This document shows, in pieces, positions 50,896 to 61,712 of a stretch of DNA of 64,000 nt (its first letter is position 1; every line of letters starts with the position of its first letter). Source of the stretch: Caryophanales bacterium (GTDB taxonomy: Bacteria > Bacillota > Bacilli > JARBTR01); the NCBI GenBank assembly GCA_029240105.1, contig JARBTR010000001.1, positions 116,633 through 180,632 of the forward strand, read 5' to 3'. The notes beneath the pieces are model-generated. The model made no database searches. It saw only the letters and a list, made by a program, of their open reading frames with translations, and had not been told where the DNA came from. Position numbers and translations under genes: made by a program.

Positions 50896-51020
50896 GGTGC
50901 TCGACAGACCGTTTAGCTCCGAAGCAATTGGACCGAATAACTGAAGAAGTTTGATTAGAGCTTGCGATGAAACTTCGAAGTTATTCGGGAAATTGTCAAG
51001 GAGTTGGTCTGGAGAGCCCG
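50896..51020 (+). repeat. Structured intergenic element family 1, copy 2
   Basis: GGTGCTCGACAGACCGTTTAGCTCCGAAGCAATTGGACCGAATAACT...AGTTATTCGGGAAATTGTCAAGGAGTTGGTCTGGAGAGCCCG; compensatory changes relative to copy 1. Confidence 0.75.
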
Positions 51021-51238
51021 TTTTTGTACTAGTGGTATATTTTTTGAACTTGAGTTACAATATTAGATATTATACCTAGAGTCCAAATTATGCAAGAGGA
51101 AATTTAATGTTTCTTTCCAGTTTGTAACAGCAATTTTAATTATCTAAAATGTTAATCAAATCAATATTGAACTGTAAGTCCAATATTGAAATAATAAACA
51201 AGACATGCAAATAACCAGCAATTTTAAAAGGTGAGATT

Positions 51239-52111
51239 ATGAAAAATAAAAAGCAACACGTGGTAGAGACTGCTGAACGATTATTTAAAGAAAAGGGCTA
51301 TCAGGCCACTTCCATTCAAGACATTATTGAAGCAAGTCAAATTTCAAAAGGAACCTTCTATAATTACTTCACGGCTAAGAATGAATTAGTAATTGAAGTT
51401 TTTCATGATTTTATCAGAAAAGCTGAACTTGATCGGGATGCATTATTAGATGGGAAGGATCCGAGTGACATAACTATTTTTATCAAACAAGTCGAATCAT
51501 TTATTGGTACAGGTAGAAAACAAGGGTTTATGACGTTGTTTGAGGAACTGATCAATTCGCCAGAAGTTGAAGCTAAAAAATTGATGACGATTGGTAAACT
51601 TCGCATGATTCGATGGTTACAACATAGATTTACAGACATTTTTGGTGAGGACAAAAAACCTTACTTACTCGATTGTGCAATTATGTTTTTGGGCTTGCTT
51701 ACGCAAAACATTCATTTTAGTTTCTGGACTAAGAAAACCACTATTGATAAATCAATGATTGTCGCTTACAGTGTGAACAGATTAATTGAGATGGTACAAG
51801 CCTTATCTAAAAGTGGTGAACAGCTCTTTGAAGCATCAGATATTGAGAAGATATTCGATAACTTTTCGAATGAAAAGGAATGTCTTGAAATGAAAATGAA
51901 TCGAATCATTCAAAACATTAAGAAAGAGCTAGAAGGTAAAGAAGTTAAAGAAGCTATAGATTGGCTTGATTTCATCTTAGAAGAAATGACCAAACAAAAA
52001 TCCCCAAGAAAATTCTTAGTAGAAAATGCAGTGCAAGTATTAGAAGGAAATTCACATGTTACAGAACTAGAAGAATTCAAACTGCTAAAAGAGTTCATTT
52101 TAATTGATTAA
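51239..52111 (+). CDS. TetR/AcrR family transcriptional regulator
   Basis: VETAERLFKEKGYQATSIQDIIEASQISKGTFYNYFTAKNEL. Confidence 0.95.
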   Translation: MKNKKQHVVETAERLFKEKGYQATSIQDIIEASQISKGTFYNYFTAKNELVIEVFHDFIRKAELDRDALLDGKDPSDITIFIKQVESFIGTGRKQGFMTLFEELINSPEVEAKKLMTIGKLRMIRWLQHRFTDIFGEDKKPYLLDCAIMFLGLLTQNIHFSFWTKKTTIDKSMIVAYSVNRLIEMVQALSKSGEQLFEASDIEKIFDNFSNEKECLEMKMNRIIQNIKKELEGKEVKEAIDWLDFILEEMTKQKSPRKFLVENAVQVLEGNSHVTELEEFKLLKEFILID

Positions 52112-52188
52112 TGGTACAAAGTTAAATAATTTCTATTTATTAATAGCATGTTTGAAATTCTTTTTTAAGAAATAGGAGAAATAAAATT

Positions 52189-52383
52189 ATGACAATCGTT
52201 ACTTTTTTAATAATTGCTTGGATTCTAAGCTGGTTTAAATTTGAACAACTATTTATTCAAGCGCTTAAAGAGCTTTTTAACAAAGAAGTTACAAAGGCTA
52301 GCTATTATTTTATCTTTTTTTGTATAGGTGTCTTAGGTGATATTGTTTTGCTTTTTAATGGAACATTTTATGATAATTTATAA
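52189..52383 (+). CDS. Small hypothetical membrane protein
   Basis: 64 aa, two hydrophobic segments, RBS aggaga. Confidence 0.5.
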   Translation: MTIVTFLIIAWILSWFKFEQLFIQALKELFNKEVTKASYYFIFFCIGVLGDIVLLFNGTFYDNL

Positions 52384-52454
52384 CATCTCTTATATGAAAA
52401 TGAACCTACAAATACTTTTTTAAATAGATTTACGCTTTCCAAAATTTATAAACG

Positions 52455-52505
52455 AATAGTCATGTAAGGTTTCTACACAGTCACTTTACATGACTTTTAT
52501 ATTTT
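52455..52505 (+). terminator. Rho-independent terminator
   Basis: AGTCATGTAAgg...TTACATGACTtttatattttt. Confidence 0.6.
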
Positions 52506-52590
52506 TTAGAGGTACAATGTCAATAAATCTATTAATCTCTTTTTATTTTTTGTTTTGAATAGGTAAAGTTCCTGTATAACAAAGGAGACG

Positions 52591-52935
52591 ATGTATTCAA
52601 TGACTAAGTATTGGAAAAGAGTTACCATATGTTTAGTACTTATCGTTTTCGGTATTGCTATTTATAACTATTTGAATATGTATCATTCTGAGGGTTACTA
52701 CTCTATAACCAAAAAGAAAGTTATTAATCAAAACTACTATATTTATGTTAAAGATGGAAATGGTGTTGTTCAGTTGAAATGTTTAAAACAGGTATATGAT
52801 AAGGTGATTGTTAATGAGAACCTGAAGTACCACATTTATTATATGACGAGTAAGCTTTCCCCAACTAAAGGAAAACTTTTTTTTATAAAATTTAATGAAA
52901 GTATTGATAATAGAGACAATACTACAAAAGATTAA
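52591..52935 (+). CDS. Small exported/membrane-anchored hypothetical protein (DUF1093/YxeA-like, tentative)
   Basis: 114 aa, N-terminal TM, overall pattern. Confidence 0.5.
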   Translation: MYSMTKYWKRVTICLVLIVFGIAIYNYLNMYHSEGYYSITKKKVINQNYYIYVKDGNGVVQLKCLKQVYDKVIVNENLKYHIYYMTSKLSPTKGKLFFIKFNESIDNRDNTTKD

Positions 52936-53136
52936 ATAAATAAGAAAAAGAGAACTAGCAGATGATACAATTAAAAATAAAGAAAGTAATAGCAGATTCA
53001 AACTGTTTATAATTAAAAAATGGCTTTTTAAACAGATATATCTTGTTTGAAAAGCTTTTTTGTTAGATTTTTAACAGATAGGGTAGACTACATTTGGTAA
53101 AATTTATTTAATAAAAAATTTACAGGAGGATTACAT

Positions 53137-53472
53137 ATGGAACATTTATTTAAAAATATTGATTTAAGCACAGTGTATGAAATGGGAGGTTTGATCGGGT
53201 ATTCTGAAGGTGCCGTGCAAAGCCGGACAATTGTAAAAGAGGAAAAGGTAAATATCTCTATTTTCTCTTTTGCAAAAGGTGAAGGACTTAGTACTCATAA
53301 AACAAATGGGGATGCGTTGGTCTATATACTAGATGGACTTGCCGGTATCAAAATTGGCGATGAAGATATGCACCAAGTTGGCAAGGGTGAAATGATTATC
53401 ATGCCAAAAGATATACCTCATAGTGTTGAGGCAATAGAGAACTTCAAAATGCTTCTTGTGATTGTGAAGTAA
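53137..53472 (+). CDS. Cupin domain protein
   Basis: FAKGEGLSTHKTNGDALVYILDGLAGIKI...MIIMPKDIPHSVEA. Confidence 0.88.
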   Translation: MEHLFKNIDLSTVYEMGGLIGYSEGAVQSRTIVKEEKVNISIFSFAKGEGLSTHKTNGDALVYILDGLAGIKIGDEDMHQVGKGEMIIMPKDIPHSVEAIENFKMLLVIVK

Positions 53473-53735
53473 CTTATTACTAATGAAACTTTCAAAAACG
53501 TTGAGATTAAAAAGTCTTAGCGTTTTTTTACGTTTATAGGAGTGGAATGATATAATTTCACTGAGTTTTTAAACAGTAGAATTTAATGAGTGATATGACA
53601 AAATCGATTGAAACTATTTTTAAATTCTAAAATATTGTCAAATGGTATTAAATTTTTCTTTAGAAGTCATATAATAGTTTTCTACATATAATGGAAAGTT
53701 ATTTATAATTGAAATTTAAAATAAGGAGAAAAAAG

Positions 53736-54770
53736 ATGAAAACAAAATTATTTGAACCGTTTCAATTAGGAAGTGTGACGTTAAAAAATCGCATCGTGAT
53801 GGCGCCAATGGACATGTTTTGCGTGGAAAAAGAAGATGGATTCGTAACGGATTTTCATGTGCATCACTACGCAGCACGTGCAATGGGGCAAGTTGGTATG
53901 ATAATTGTTGAAGCAACAGCCGTTACACCTATTGGTAGAATTTCACTGAATGATTTGGGTGTGTGGTCAGATGATTACATAGAAGGTTTAACAAGAATTG
54001 CAAAAGCAATAAAAGATAATGGATCAGTAGCAGCAATTCAATTGAACCATGCTGGTCGAAAATCAACTGTAAAAGAAGATATCATTGCTCCTTCAGCAGT
54101 TCCATTTGATGAAAATTCAAAAGTGCCTGCAGAAATGACAGTAGAACAAATAAAAGAAACGATTCAAGCTTTCCAAGATGCAGCTGTACGTGTGAAAAAG
54201 GCTGGTTTTGATGTGATTCAGCTTCACGGTGCGCATGGCTATTTAATTAGTCAGTTTTTATCACCACTTGCAAACAAACGTGAAGATGAGTACGGCGGTA
54301 CATTAGAAAATCGTTTCCGTTTCTTGCGTGAATCAATAGAAGCTGTAAAAGTTGTCTGGAATGGACCACTTATGGTTCGTGTATCTGCTACAGATTACCT
54401 TCCTGAAGGCGCAACCATTGAAGACCATATCCAATATGCAAAATGGATGAAAGAATTAGGCGTTGACCTGGTGGATGTAAGCTCTGGTGGAGTTGCATTA
54501 GCGAAAATTGATGTATTCCCTGGTTATCAAGTTCCTTTGAGTGAACAAATCAAGCATGGAGCAAATGTACCGACTGGAACGGTTGGCTTCATTACAAACG
54601 GAACTCAAGCAGAAGAAATTTTACAAAAAGATCAAGCAGATTTAATTTGCCTTGGACGTGAATTACTTCGTGATCCATACTGGGCATATCGTGCTGCATT
54701 AGAGTTAGGCGAAGAAATTGAAGCGCCGTATCAATACAAACGCGGTTGGGTATATCCAAAAAAACGTTAA
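53736..54770 (+). CDS. NADH:flavin oxidoreductase / old yellow enzyme family
   Basis: [51 protein letters not shown] after aaggag. Confidence 0.93.
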   Translation: MKTKLFEPFQLGSVTLKNRIVMAPMDMFCVEKEDGFVTDFHVHHYAARAMGQVGMIIVEATAVTPIGRISLNDLGVWSDDYIEGLTRIAKAIKDNGSVAAIQLNHAGRKSTVKEDIIAPSAVPFDENSKVPAEMTVEQIKETIQAFQDAAVRVKKAGFDVIQLHGAHGYLISQFLSPLANKREDEYGGTLENRFRFLRESIEAVKVVWNGPLMVRVSATDYLPEGATIEDHIQYAKWMKELGVDLVDVSSGGVALAKIDVFPGYQVPLSEQIKHGANVPTGTVGFITNGTQAEEILQKDQADLICLGRELLRDPYWAYRAALELGEEIEAPYQYKRGWVYPKKR

Positions 54771-54858
54771 TTTTTAAAGTCTGGGAATTCTTTGGCATGA
54801 ATAGTAAAACCTGTTTGGGTAACAATATTTTTGAAACTACATAAGTGAGGTCAAAAAT

Positions 54859-55275
54859 ATGGTTCAAGTAAAAGATGTCATGTCAACAGGAATAGACTTT
54901 TGCACTACATTAGATAACGTATACGAAGTAGCAGTTAAAATGAAAAACGATGATGTTGGAATCATTCCAATTTTGGATGAAGGAAAACTCGTTGGTGTAA
55001 TTACCGACCGAGATATTGTTGTCGATGGTACTGCTGAGAAGAAAGCTGGTTCAACAAAAGTAACGGATATTATGACGACGAAATTAGTAACAGTTACACC
55101 TGAAACAAGTATTGAGGAAGCAGCTGAACTAATGGCAAAACACCAAATTCGTCGCCTACCAGTAGTGGAAGATAAAAGACTCGTTGGAATGCTTTCATTA
55201 GGTGATTTGGCTACAGAAAATACTGTAGATCATGCAGCAGGCGAAGCACTGAAAGAGATTTCCGAAGATAAATAA
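54859..55275 (+). CDS. CBS-domain protein
   Basis: Two CBS motifs (VGVITDRDIV; RRLPVVEDKRLVGMLSLGDLA). Confidence 0.92.
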   Translation: MVQVKDVMSTGIDFCTTLDNVYEVAVKMKNDDVGIIPILDEGKLVGVITDRDIVVDGTAEKKAGSTKVTDIMTTKLVTVTPETSIEEAAELMAKHQIRRLPVVEDKRLVGMLSLGDLATENTVDHAAGEALKEISEDK

Positions 55276-55292
55276 AAAATTAACACTTTATG

Positions 55293-55324
55293 AAATGCAA
55301 GGACAAAGTCCTTGCGTTTTTTTT
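55293..55324 (+). terminator. Rho-independent terminator after CBS gene
   Basis: TGCAAGGACaaaGTCCTTGCGTTTTTTTT. Confidence 0.9.
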
Positions 55325-55807
55325 GTGTTTATCCAGCACAATCTTTATATAATTCTTTTTCATATGATTTCCTTCAAAAACTATATTTGCAACTGATTTT
55401 AATAGAAGAAACTTAATTAATTCATAAGTACAAAAAAGTTTATTCTCTATCTTTTTATAGATTTTTTTTCGACTCGTTTGATAAATGATATGTAATTCCC
55501 TTGCATAAAATCGCGGCTCATTTCTTTTCACTTAGATTTGCAATTAATATTGAAAAATTCATTGATATTGTTAGAATTTTTAGATAATATATAAGGTAAT
55601 GTTTTTGATATAATGAGAAAAAAAGATAAAAAATTAATTTTTTAAGATGAAATTAATGGTAAATTAACGGATAATAATGGTATACCTTGAAAGTTCATGT
55701 TAAATACATTTATGTGAAGTAAACTAAAAGAGTTTACTTTGCCTTAACCAAAATAAAATAAATATATTTTTTGTTTAATAGATACATATTTGAATAGTGA
55801 ATAGGGG

Positions 55808-57016
55808 GTGTGTTTAGTGGAAAATGGAAATCTTTTTGGAAGTCATCAAGTTTTAAATTCTATAAATAAGTATTTAACCAGTGTTCGAAACGGCGAAGAA
55901 GTCGAAACATTAAAAGTAGTTGAATTTATAGAACAAAACTTTGCTGATAATAATGATAATAAGGCGATTGTACATTCTATTGTTAATGAATTGGATGGAA
56001 TCAAGAATCAATTAGAGAACCTGAAATGGTTAAATAAACATTATAAAATTTTGCACGACTTCTCTCTGGAATGTAGTAAAACGTTGAACGAGGAAACACT
56101 TCATAAAAAAGCGTACGAATTAGTTTCTCAAGTAATGCCTACTGATTCATTTTTTATTGCTACTCACAATGAGGGCGACCCTGAAATTAAATTTGTGCTT
56201 CTAGTGGAAAATGGTGAATATTTTCCACAAACGACATTAGAATTTGGTGAAAACGTAACATCGAAGGCAATTAAAACAAGAGAAATCATTCATCATAAAT
56301 CTACAACTGGTGAGCATAAATATGTACTTATTGTTGGAAATAATCCTAGTGGGTCAACTCTTTTTGTTCCAGTCATTATTGATGATCAAGTAAAAGGAGT
56401 CATATCAGCTCAAAGTATTCGTGACTTTGCTTACCTCAAAGAACATGAGGAATTATTACAATTGATCGGTACTCAGATTTTTAACTCAATGGAAACTGCA
56501 AGATTGTATGAAAAAATATACTCAATGTCCTATACAGACGAATTGACGGGCTTGAAAAATCGTAGAGCATTTCATAAAGCATTGACTGAATTAATTGATA
56601 TGGATACCCAACCTCTAATTCTAATTATGATTGATTCCGATAATTTAAAGATCGTGAATGATAACTATGGTCATGATGGCGGAGACTTATATTTAAATGT
56701 TGTTGCTCAAGGCATAAAAAGTATTTGTAATGATGATATCGAAGGGTATCGATATGCGGGTGATGAATTTATGATCATCATAAAAGGAAATATGGTGCAT
56801 CATCAGGAACAAATCATCAATGCACTTCGTAATTTTTATCTAAATAATCCCGTTCAACTTTCTAATCAACTACTAACCATTTCAGCTAGTTTGGGAATAG
56901 CGACTTATCCAACAGATGGGACGACAGTAGAGGCCCTTAAAAAATCAGTTGATGATGCATTGTACTGTGCAAAATGTGATGGTAAAAATAAAGTAGTTTT
57001 TGCGAATAACAATTAA
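55808..57016 (+). CDS. GAF-GGDEF diguanylate cyclase
   Basis: DELTGLKNRRAFHKAL; RYAGDEFMIII (AGDEF variant of the active site). Confidence 0.92.
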   Translation: MCLVENGNLFGSHQVLNSINKYLTSVRNGEEVETLKVVEFIEQNFADNNDNKAIVHSIVNELDGIKNQLENLKWLNKHYKILHDFSLECSKTLNEETLHKKAYELVSQVMPTDSFFIATHNEGDPEIKFVLLVENGEYFPQTTLEFGENVTSKAIKTREIIHHKSTTGEHKYVLIVGNNPSGSTLFVPVIIDDQVKGVISAQSIRDFAYLKEHEELLQLIGTQIFNSMETARLYEKIYSMSYTDELTGLKNRRAFHKALTELIDMDTQPLILIMIDSDNLKIVNDNYGHDGGDLYLNVVAQGIKSICNDDIEGYRYAGDEFMIIIKGNMVHHQEQIINALRNFYLNNPVQLSNQLLTISASLGIATYPTDGTTVEALKKSVDDALYCAKCDGKNKVVFANNN

Positions 57017-57045
57017 TTGTACCTTTAAACTAATAAATCCTCGCT

Positions 57046-57073
57046 CACAAATGTATGTGTGCGAGGATTTTTT
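57046..57073 (+). terminator. Rho-independent terminator
   Basis: AATCCTCGCtCACAaatgtatGTGTGCGAGGATTTTTT. Confidence 0.85.
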
Positions 57074-57124
57074 GCGTATGTGATAACTCCAAAAAAGTTT
57101 CTGTATTTATCTTTTTATACACAG

Positions 57125-57153
57125 TTGACAACAGCAAAAATGGAAATTAAAAT
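57125..57153 (+). promoter_or_regulatory. SigA promoter of htpG
   Basis: TTGACA-N17-TAAAAT. Confidence 0.8.
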
Positions 57154-57158
57154 ACATA

Positions 57159-57185
57159 TTAGCACTCGGTAGTATAGAGTGCTAA
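57159..57185 (+). promoter_or_regulatory. CIRCE element (HrcA operator) upstream of htpG
   Basis: TTAGCACTC-ggtagtata-GAGTGCTAA, perfect 9-9-9 match. Confidence 0.97.
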
Positions 57186-57219
57186 CGCCAAAACTTTAAA
57201 AATGAAAGGACTATAAAGT

Positions 57220-59073
57220 ATGGAAAAAATGCAGTTTAAAGCAGAATCAAAAAGACTTTTAGACATGATGATTCACTCCATTTATTCAAACAAGGAAATT
57301 TTTCTACGGGAACTCATTTCAAATAGCAGTGACGCGATGGATAAAATGTATTACAAGGCGCTTACTGATGATGGGATTGTTTTTGAGAAAGAAAACTATT
57401 ACATAAAAGTAGCTATCGATAAAGAAAACAGAACACTCACAATCTCTGACACTGGGATAGGTATGACCAAGGAAGAACTTGAAAGCAACCTTGGAACAAT
57501 TGCGAAAAGTGGTTCACTTGCATTCAAAACAGAAAATGAATTGAAAGATGGGCACGATATCATCGGTCAATTTGGTGTAGGATTCTATGCTTCTTTCATG
57601 GTAGCGGACACGGTAACTGTGATTAGTAGAGCGCATGGCAGCGAAGAAGCGTATAAGTGGGAATCAACGGGTGCTGAAGGTTATACGATTGAGCCAACAG
57701 ATAAAGAAGAAGTTGGAACAGTCGTTATTCTGAAAATACGTGAGAACTTAGAAGAAGAAAACTACGATGAATATTTAGAAGAATACCGCATTAAAAGCAT
57801 CATTAAGAAATATTCCGATTTCATTCGTTATCCAATCAAAATGAATGTGACGAAGAGTGAAAAAGTTGGGGAAGAATGGGAAGAGCGTCAAGTTGAGGAA
57901 GTCATCAATAGCATGGTTCCGATTTGGAGAAAGAATAAGAGCGAGCTGACAGATGAGGATTATGAAAAATTCTATCAAGAAAAGCATTACGGTTTCGATA
58001 AGCCACTTAAACATATTCATCTGAGTGTAGACGGAACGGTTCGCTATCGTTCAATTTTGTATATTCCAGAGAAAATGCCATTTGATTATTACACGAAAGA
58101 ATATGAAAAAGGTCTAGAGTTATATTCTAGCGGAGTCCTAATCATGAATAAGTGCGGGGACTTACTCCCTGACTATTATAGTTTCGTCAAAGGGATGGTC
58201 GATTCAGAAGACTTATCACTCAACATCTCAAGGGAAATTCTGCAGCAAGATAAGCAATTAAAATTCATTGCAAAGAATCTGAAGAGCAAAATTACACGTG
58301 AACTTCAAAATTTATTAAAGAATGATCGTGAAAAATACGATACATTCTATGGTGCATTTGGTAGACAGCTTAAGTATGGTGTGTACAGTGACTTCGGTAT
58401 GAACAAAGAAGAACTGCAAGACTTGATCATGTTCTACTCATCAAAAGAAAAGAAGCTCGTCACGTTAGATGAATATGTATCTCGCATGCCAGAAGATCAA
58501 AAATATATTTACTATGCAACTGGCGAAACGTATGAACGAATTGAGAAACTTCCACAAACTGAGCTTGTTGCAGACAAAGGCTATGAAATTCTGTACTTCA
58601 CAGACGATATCGATGAGTTTGCAATTAAAATGCTGATGACCTACAAAGAGAAGGAATTTAAGTCCGTTTCTAGTGGTGATTTAGGCATTGAAGCAGAGGA
58701 AAAGAACAAAGAAGTTCAAGAAGAAAATAAAGATCTTTTCGGTAAAATGAAAGACGTGTTAGCTGGTAAAGTTAAAGATGTTCGTGCTTCAACTCGATTG
58801 AAATCCCATCCAGTTTGTTTCTCCACAGATGGCGAAGTTTCTATTGAAATGGAGAAAATCCTTCGTGCAATGCCAAACGACCAAAACATCCAGGCGGAGA
58901 AAGTTCTTGAAATCAACGTGAACCATGCTGTATTCCAGTCTTTGAAGAATGCAGATGAGGCCAAATTAGCGTTATTTACAAACTTACTCTACAACCAAGC
59001 TTGTCTCATCGAAGGGTTACCGGTTGGCGATCCAGTTGAATTCGCTGATTCAATTTGTCAATTGATGGTGTAA
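57220..59073 (+). CDS. htpG: Molecular chaperone HtpG (Hsp90)
   Basis: [39 protein letters not shown]. Confidence 0.96.
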   Translation: MEKMQFKAESKRLLDMMIHSIYSNKEIFLRELISNSSDAMDKMYYKALTDDGIVFEKENYYIKVAIDKENRTLTISDTGIGMTKEELESNLGTIAKSGSLAFKTENELKDGHDIIGQFGVGFYASFMVADTVTVISRAHGSEEAYKWESTGAEGYTIEPTDKEEVGTVVILKIRENLEEENYDEYLEEYRIKSIIKKYSDFIRYPIKMNVTKSEKVGEEWEERQVEEVINSMVPIWRKNKSELTDEDYEKFYQEKHYGFDKPLKHIHLSVDGTVRYRSILYIPEKMPFDYYTKEYEKGLELYSSGVLIMNKCGDLLPDYYSFVKGMVDSEDLSLNISREILQQDKQLKFIAKNLKSKITRELQNLLKNDREKYDTFYGAFGRQLKYGVYSDFGMNKEELQDLIMFYSSKEKKLVTLDEYVSRMPEDQKYIYYATGETYERIEKLPQTELVADKGYEILYFTDDIDEFAIKMLMTYKEKEFKSVSSGDLGIEAEEKNKEVQEENKDLFGKMKDVLAGKVKDVRASTRLKSHPVCFSTDGEVSIEMEKILRAMPNDQNIQAEKVLEINVNHAVFQSLKNADEAKLALFTNLLYNQACLIEGLPVGDPVEFADSICQLMV

Positions 59074-59228
59074 ATATACAATAGTTTAGTATACGAGGTT
59101 GATTTCGCTGATTCAATTTGTCAATTGATGTTGTAAATATACAGTAGTTTGGTATACGAGGTTGAATTCGCTGATTCAATTTGTCAATTGATGGTGTAAA
59201 TATACAATAGTTTAGTATACGAGGTTGA
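59035..59228. repeat. 63-bp tandem repeat, three copies, spanning the htpG stop codon
   Basis: Copies at 59035, 59098, 59161; copies 1 and 3 identical, copy 2 has four substitutions. Confidence 0.97.
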
Positions 59229-59266
59229 TTGTAGATTCGAATATCAATTACTATTTAAAAAATAAG

Positions 59267-59301
59267 AACAGAAGGGAAATTTTTTCTCTTCTGTTTTTTA
59301 G
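59267..59301 (+). terminator. Rho-independent terminator downstream of htpG repeats
   Basis: AACAGAAGggaaattttttctCTTCTGTTTTTT. Confidence 0.75.
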
Positions 59302-59539
59302 TTTTATCCCTTAAATGAAAGATACTTTTTATAATTTTCTACTTTTGTAAATTACGGACATTCAAATTTAAAAAAATTTGTAGTATTCTAGGCATATTTC
59401 TGGATTTGTGTAAGAATTTGTTTAATAATGTAAAAAAATGTAGTGCACAGACGTAATCTAGAATCATAGTATCCTATAAAAAGTTTACAGTTTAATGCTT
59501 AAAAGTGTGAGTAATGAACAGTTAAAATAGGGGGTTATT

Positions 59540-61321
59540 ATGGAGCAGCTGAATCAAAATAAAGAGTTTCAAAAGTCATTAAATGGCATGAAGGATAAAG
59601 TCATCAATTTGATAATAGGAATTTTCGCCATTATCAATATTCCAGCTCTCTTAATCTCATTGTCTAGAATTGCATACATCGGTGTTAAACCAGTCATGAT
59701 TTTGCATATTGTTCTGTGCCCAATCCTTCTAGTTTTATATATTCTTAGAAATAAACTAAAAACCATAACAAAAATAGTAATCGTAAATGCTATTCTAATA
59801 GCGATTCCTTTGGCAGGATATTTAACATTTGGGTTTGTTAATAGTGTTAGTTATTCCTTTGCTTTATGCGTTACGATGATGACAGTCCTACTAGGGAAGA
59901 AAGCAGGCTACATTAATTTTTCAATCATGTGTTTCATTGTTTTTATGTCATTTTTGGGCTTTAAATCAGGTTTTTTTAAATATGATGTAAGCACAAATAT
60001 GTTATTGACGAATACTGCTTTTTGGTTAAACCAATCCATCCCAATGTTCATGATTTCATTCACGATCATAAGCAGTTTAGGTATGATTTATGAATATCTA
60101 GTGAAAGTGATAACAGAAACGAAAGTACAAAATGAAGAACTTCTGCATTCTAGAAATAATTATAAAAAATTATTAGAATTTTTTCCTGACGCTGTCATTC
60201 TCAAGCATAAACGTAACATTATTTATGCAAATAAGGCTGCAGTGAAGCTTTTTAAAGCGAAAAATGAACAAGAAATAAAGGAAAAGTCTTCTTATGATCT
60301 TACTCATAGTGACTATTACGATGTGCTAGAGGATATTCTTGAGAAACAATCAAACGGTGAAAATCTAGAAAGTTTTATAGATTATAAGATTGTCACATTT
60401 GATGAAGAAGTCATTGATGTGGAACTCTGTCATATTATTTTAGAACCAAAAGAAGATCAAATGTTTTTAACAGTTTTACATGATATTTCTGAAAGAAAAA
60501 GAATTGAAAAGACGATGAAATTATTAAATGAGGCACAGGAAAGTGAAAATCTCAGAACAGAGTTTTTTGCCAATTTGTCTCACGAACTACGAACTCCAGT
60601 GAGTGTTATATCTAGTGCGCTTCAAGTAATGGAAAAAGTTACAGATGAAAAGAGTACTAGAAAATATACGGCTATGATTAAACAAAATTGCTATAGGCTT
60701 ATTCGACTAATCAATAATCTCATTGACTCAACAAAAATTGATGTTGGATTTCTAAAGCTAAACGTTTCATGTAATAACATCGTTTCTGTGGTTGAAGATA
60801 TTTCCATGTCTGTAAATGGTTTTATAGAGTCAAATGGGATGACTATGGTATTTGAAACAGAAATAGAGGAAAAGTTTTTGGATTTTGATTCGGATGCTAT
60901 TGAAAGAATCATACTTAACCTGATTTCTAATTCTGTAAAATTCAGACATGTTAATGGCACGATTTTTATTCGAATTTTTGATAAAGGTGACAGGGTAATG
61001 ATCAGTGTAAAGGATGATGGTATAGGCATTCCACGCGAACAACAAGAATTTATTTTTGATCGATTCAAAAAAGTTGATCGGTCCTTTACAAGAAATGCAG
61101 AAGGAAGCGGTATAGGATTATCTATAGTAAAGTCTCTTGTTGAGCTACATAAGGGAACCATTGAGTTAATAAGTGAAGAAGGTATTGGAAGCGAATTCGT
61201 AATAGAACTACCCGTAACTGGAAATAGGAAGGAATGTTGTATCCATTGTGTGAGAGAACCTTCTAAAGATATCGCACAAAAAGTAAACATTGAGTTTTCT
61301 GACATCTATACAGTTGCGTAA
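59540..61321 (+). CDS. PAS-domain sensor histidine kinase, multi-TM N-terminus
   Basis: FFANLSHELRTPVSVISSALQ H-box; DDGIGIPREQQEFIFDRFKKVD; GSGIGLSIVKSLVELHKGTIEL. Confidence 0.93.
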   Translation: MEQLNQNKEFQKSLNGMKDKVINLIIGIFAIINIPALLISLSRIAYIGVKPVMILHIVLCPILLVLYILRNKLKTITKIVIVNAILIAIPLAGYLTFGFVNSVSYSFALCVTMMTVLLGKKAGYINFSIMCFIVFMSFLGFKSGFFKYDVSTNMLLTNTAFWLNQSIPMFMISFTIISSLGMIYEYLVKVITETKVQNEELLHSRNNYKKLLEFFPDAVILKHKRNIIYANKAAVKLFKAKNEQEIKEKSSYDLTHSDYYDVLEDILEKQSNGENLESFIDYKIVTFDEEVIDVELCHIILEPKEDQMFLTVLHDISERKRIEKTMKLLNEAQESENLRTEFFANLSHELRTPVSVISSALQVMEKVTDEKSTRKYTAMIKQNCYRLIRLINNLIDSTKIDVGFLKLNVSCNNIVSVVEDISMSVNGFIESNGMTMVFETEIEEKFLDFDSDAIERIILNLISNSVKFRHVNGTIFIRIFDKGDRVMISVKDDGIGIPREQQEFIFDRFKKVDRSFTRNAEGSGIGLSIVKSLVELHKGTIELISEEGIGSEFVIELPVTGNRKECCIHCVREPSKDIAQKVNIEFSDIYTVA

Positions 61322-61374
61322 TATGGCTAAACAATTTAACTCACTTATACTTGATTGAAAACAAATAGATCTAG

Positions 61375-61415
61375 GTACCTCTTCTTGTATAAATACAAAA
61401 AGAGGTGTTTTTATT
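61375..61415 (+). terminator. Rho-independent terminator
   Basis: ACCTCTTcTTGTATaaATACAAaAAGAGGTGTTTTT. Confidence 0.8.
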
Positions 61416-61712
61416 TTATCTGTTAATGATTTCTATATGCTTTAGTGAATTTTGGAGTTATTTGCTCTTTTACCTAAATTTTAAGAATTAATTTTAAAAA
61501 CCGCAAATAAACTTAGCTTTGGTATACTTATACTCATTCGCAATATAAAAACAGAAAAATCTGAGTAAAAATCCTAAATTCTAAATTAGAGTTTTCTAGG
61601 TTAGGGCAACTCCCGTTGTTAACTCTTCCTTGTCATTAGAATTTTCTTTCAGATTTTTTACTTGCATTTCTATCGAGACTTAATATTAAAAAAAACAAAA
61701 AGTTGGTACTAC

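Noticed and set aside
61500-61712. Possible translational attenuator leader before the Mef-like MFS gene
   Set aside because: No convincing leader peptide with paired alternative hairpins could be drawn by eye
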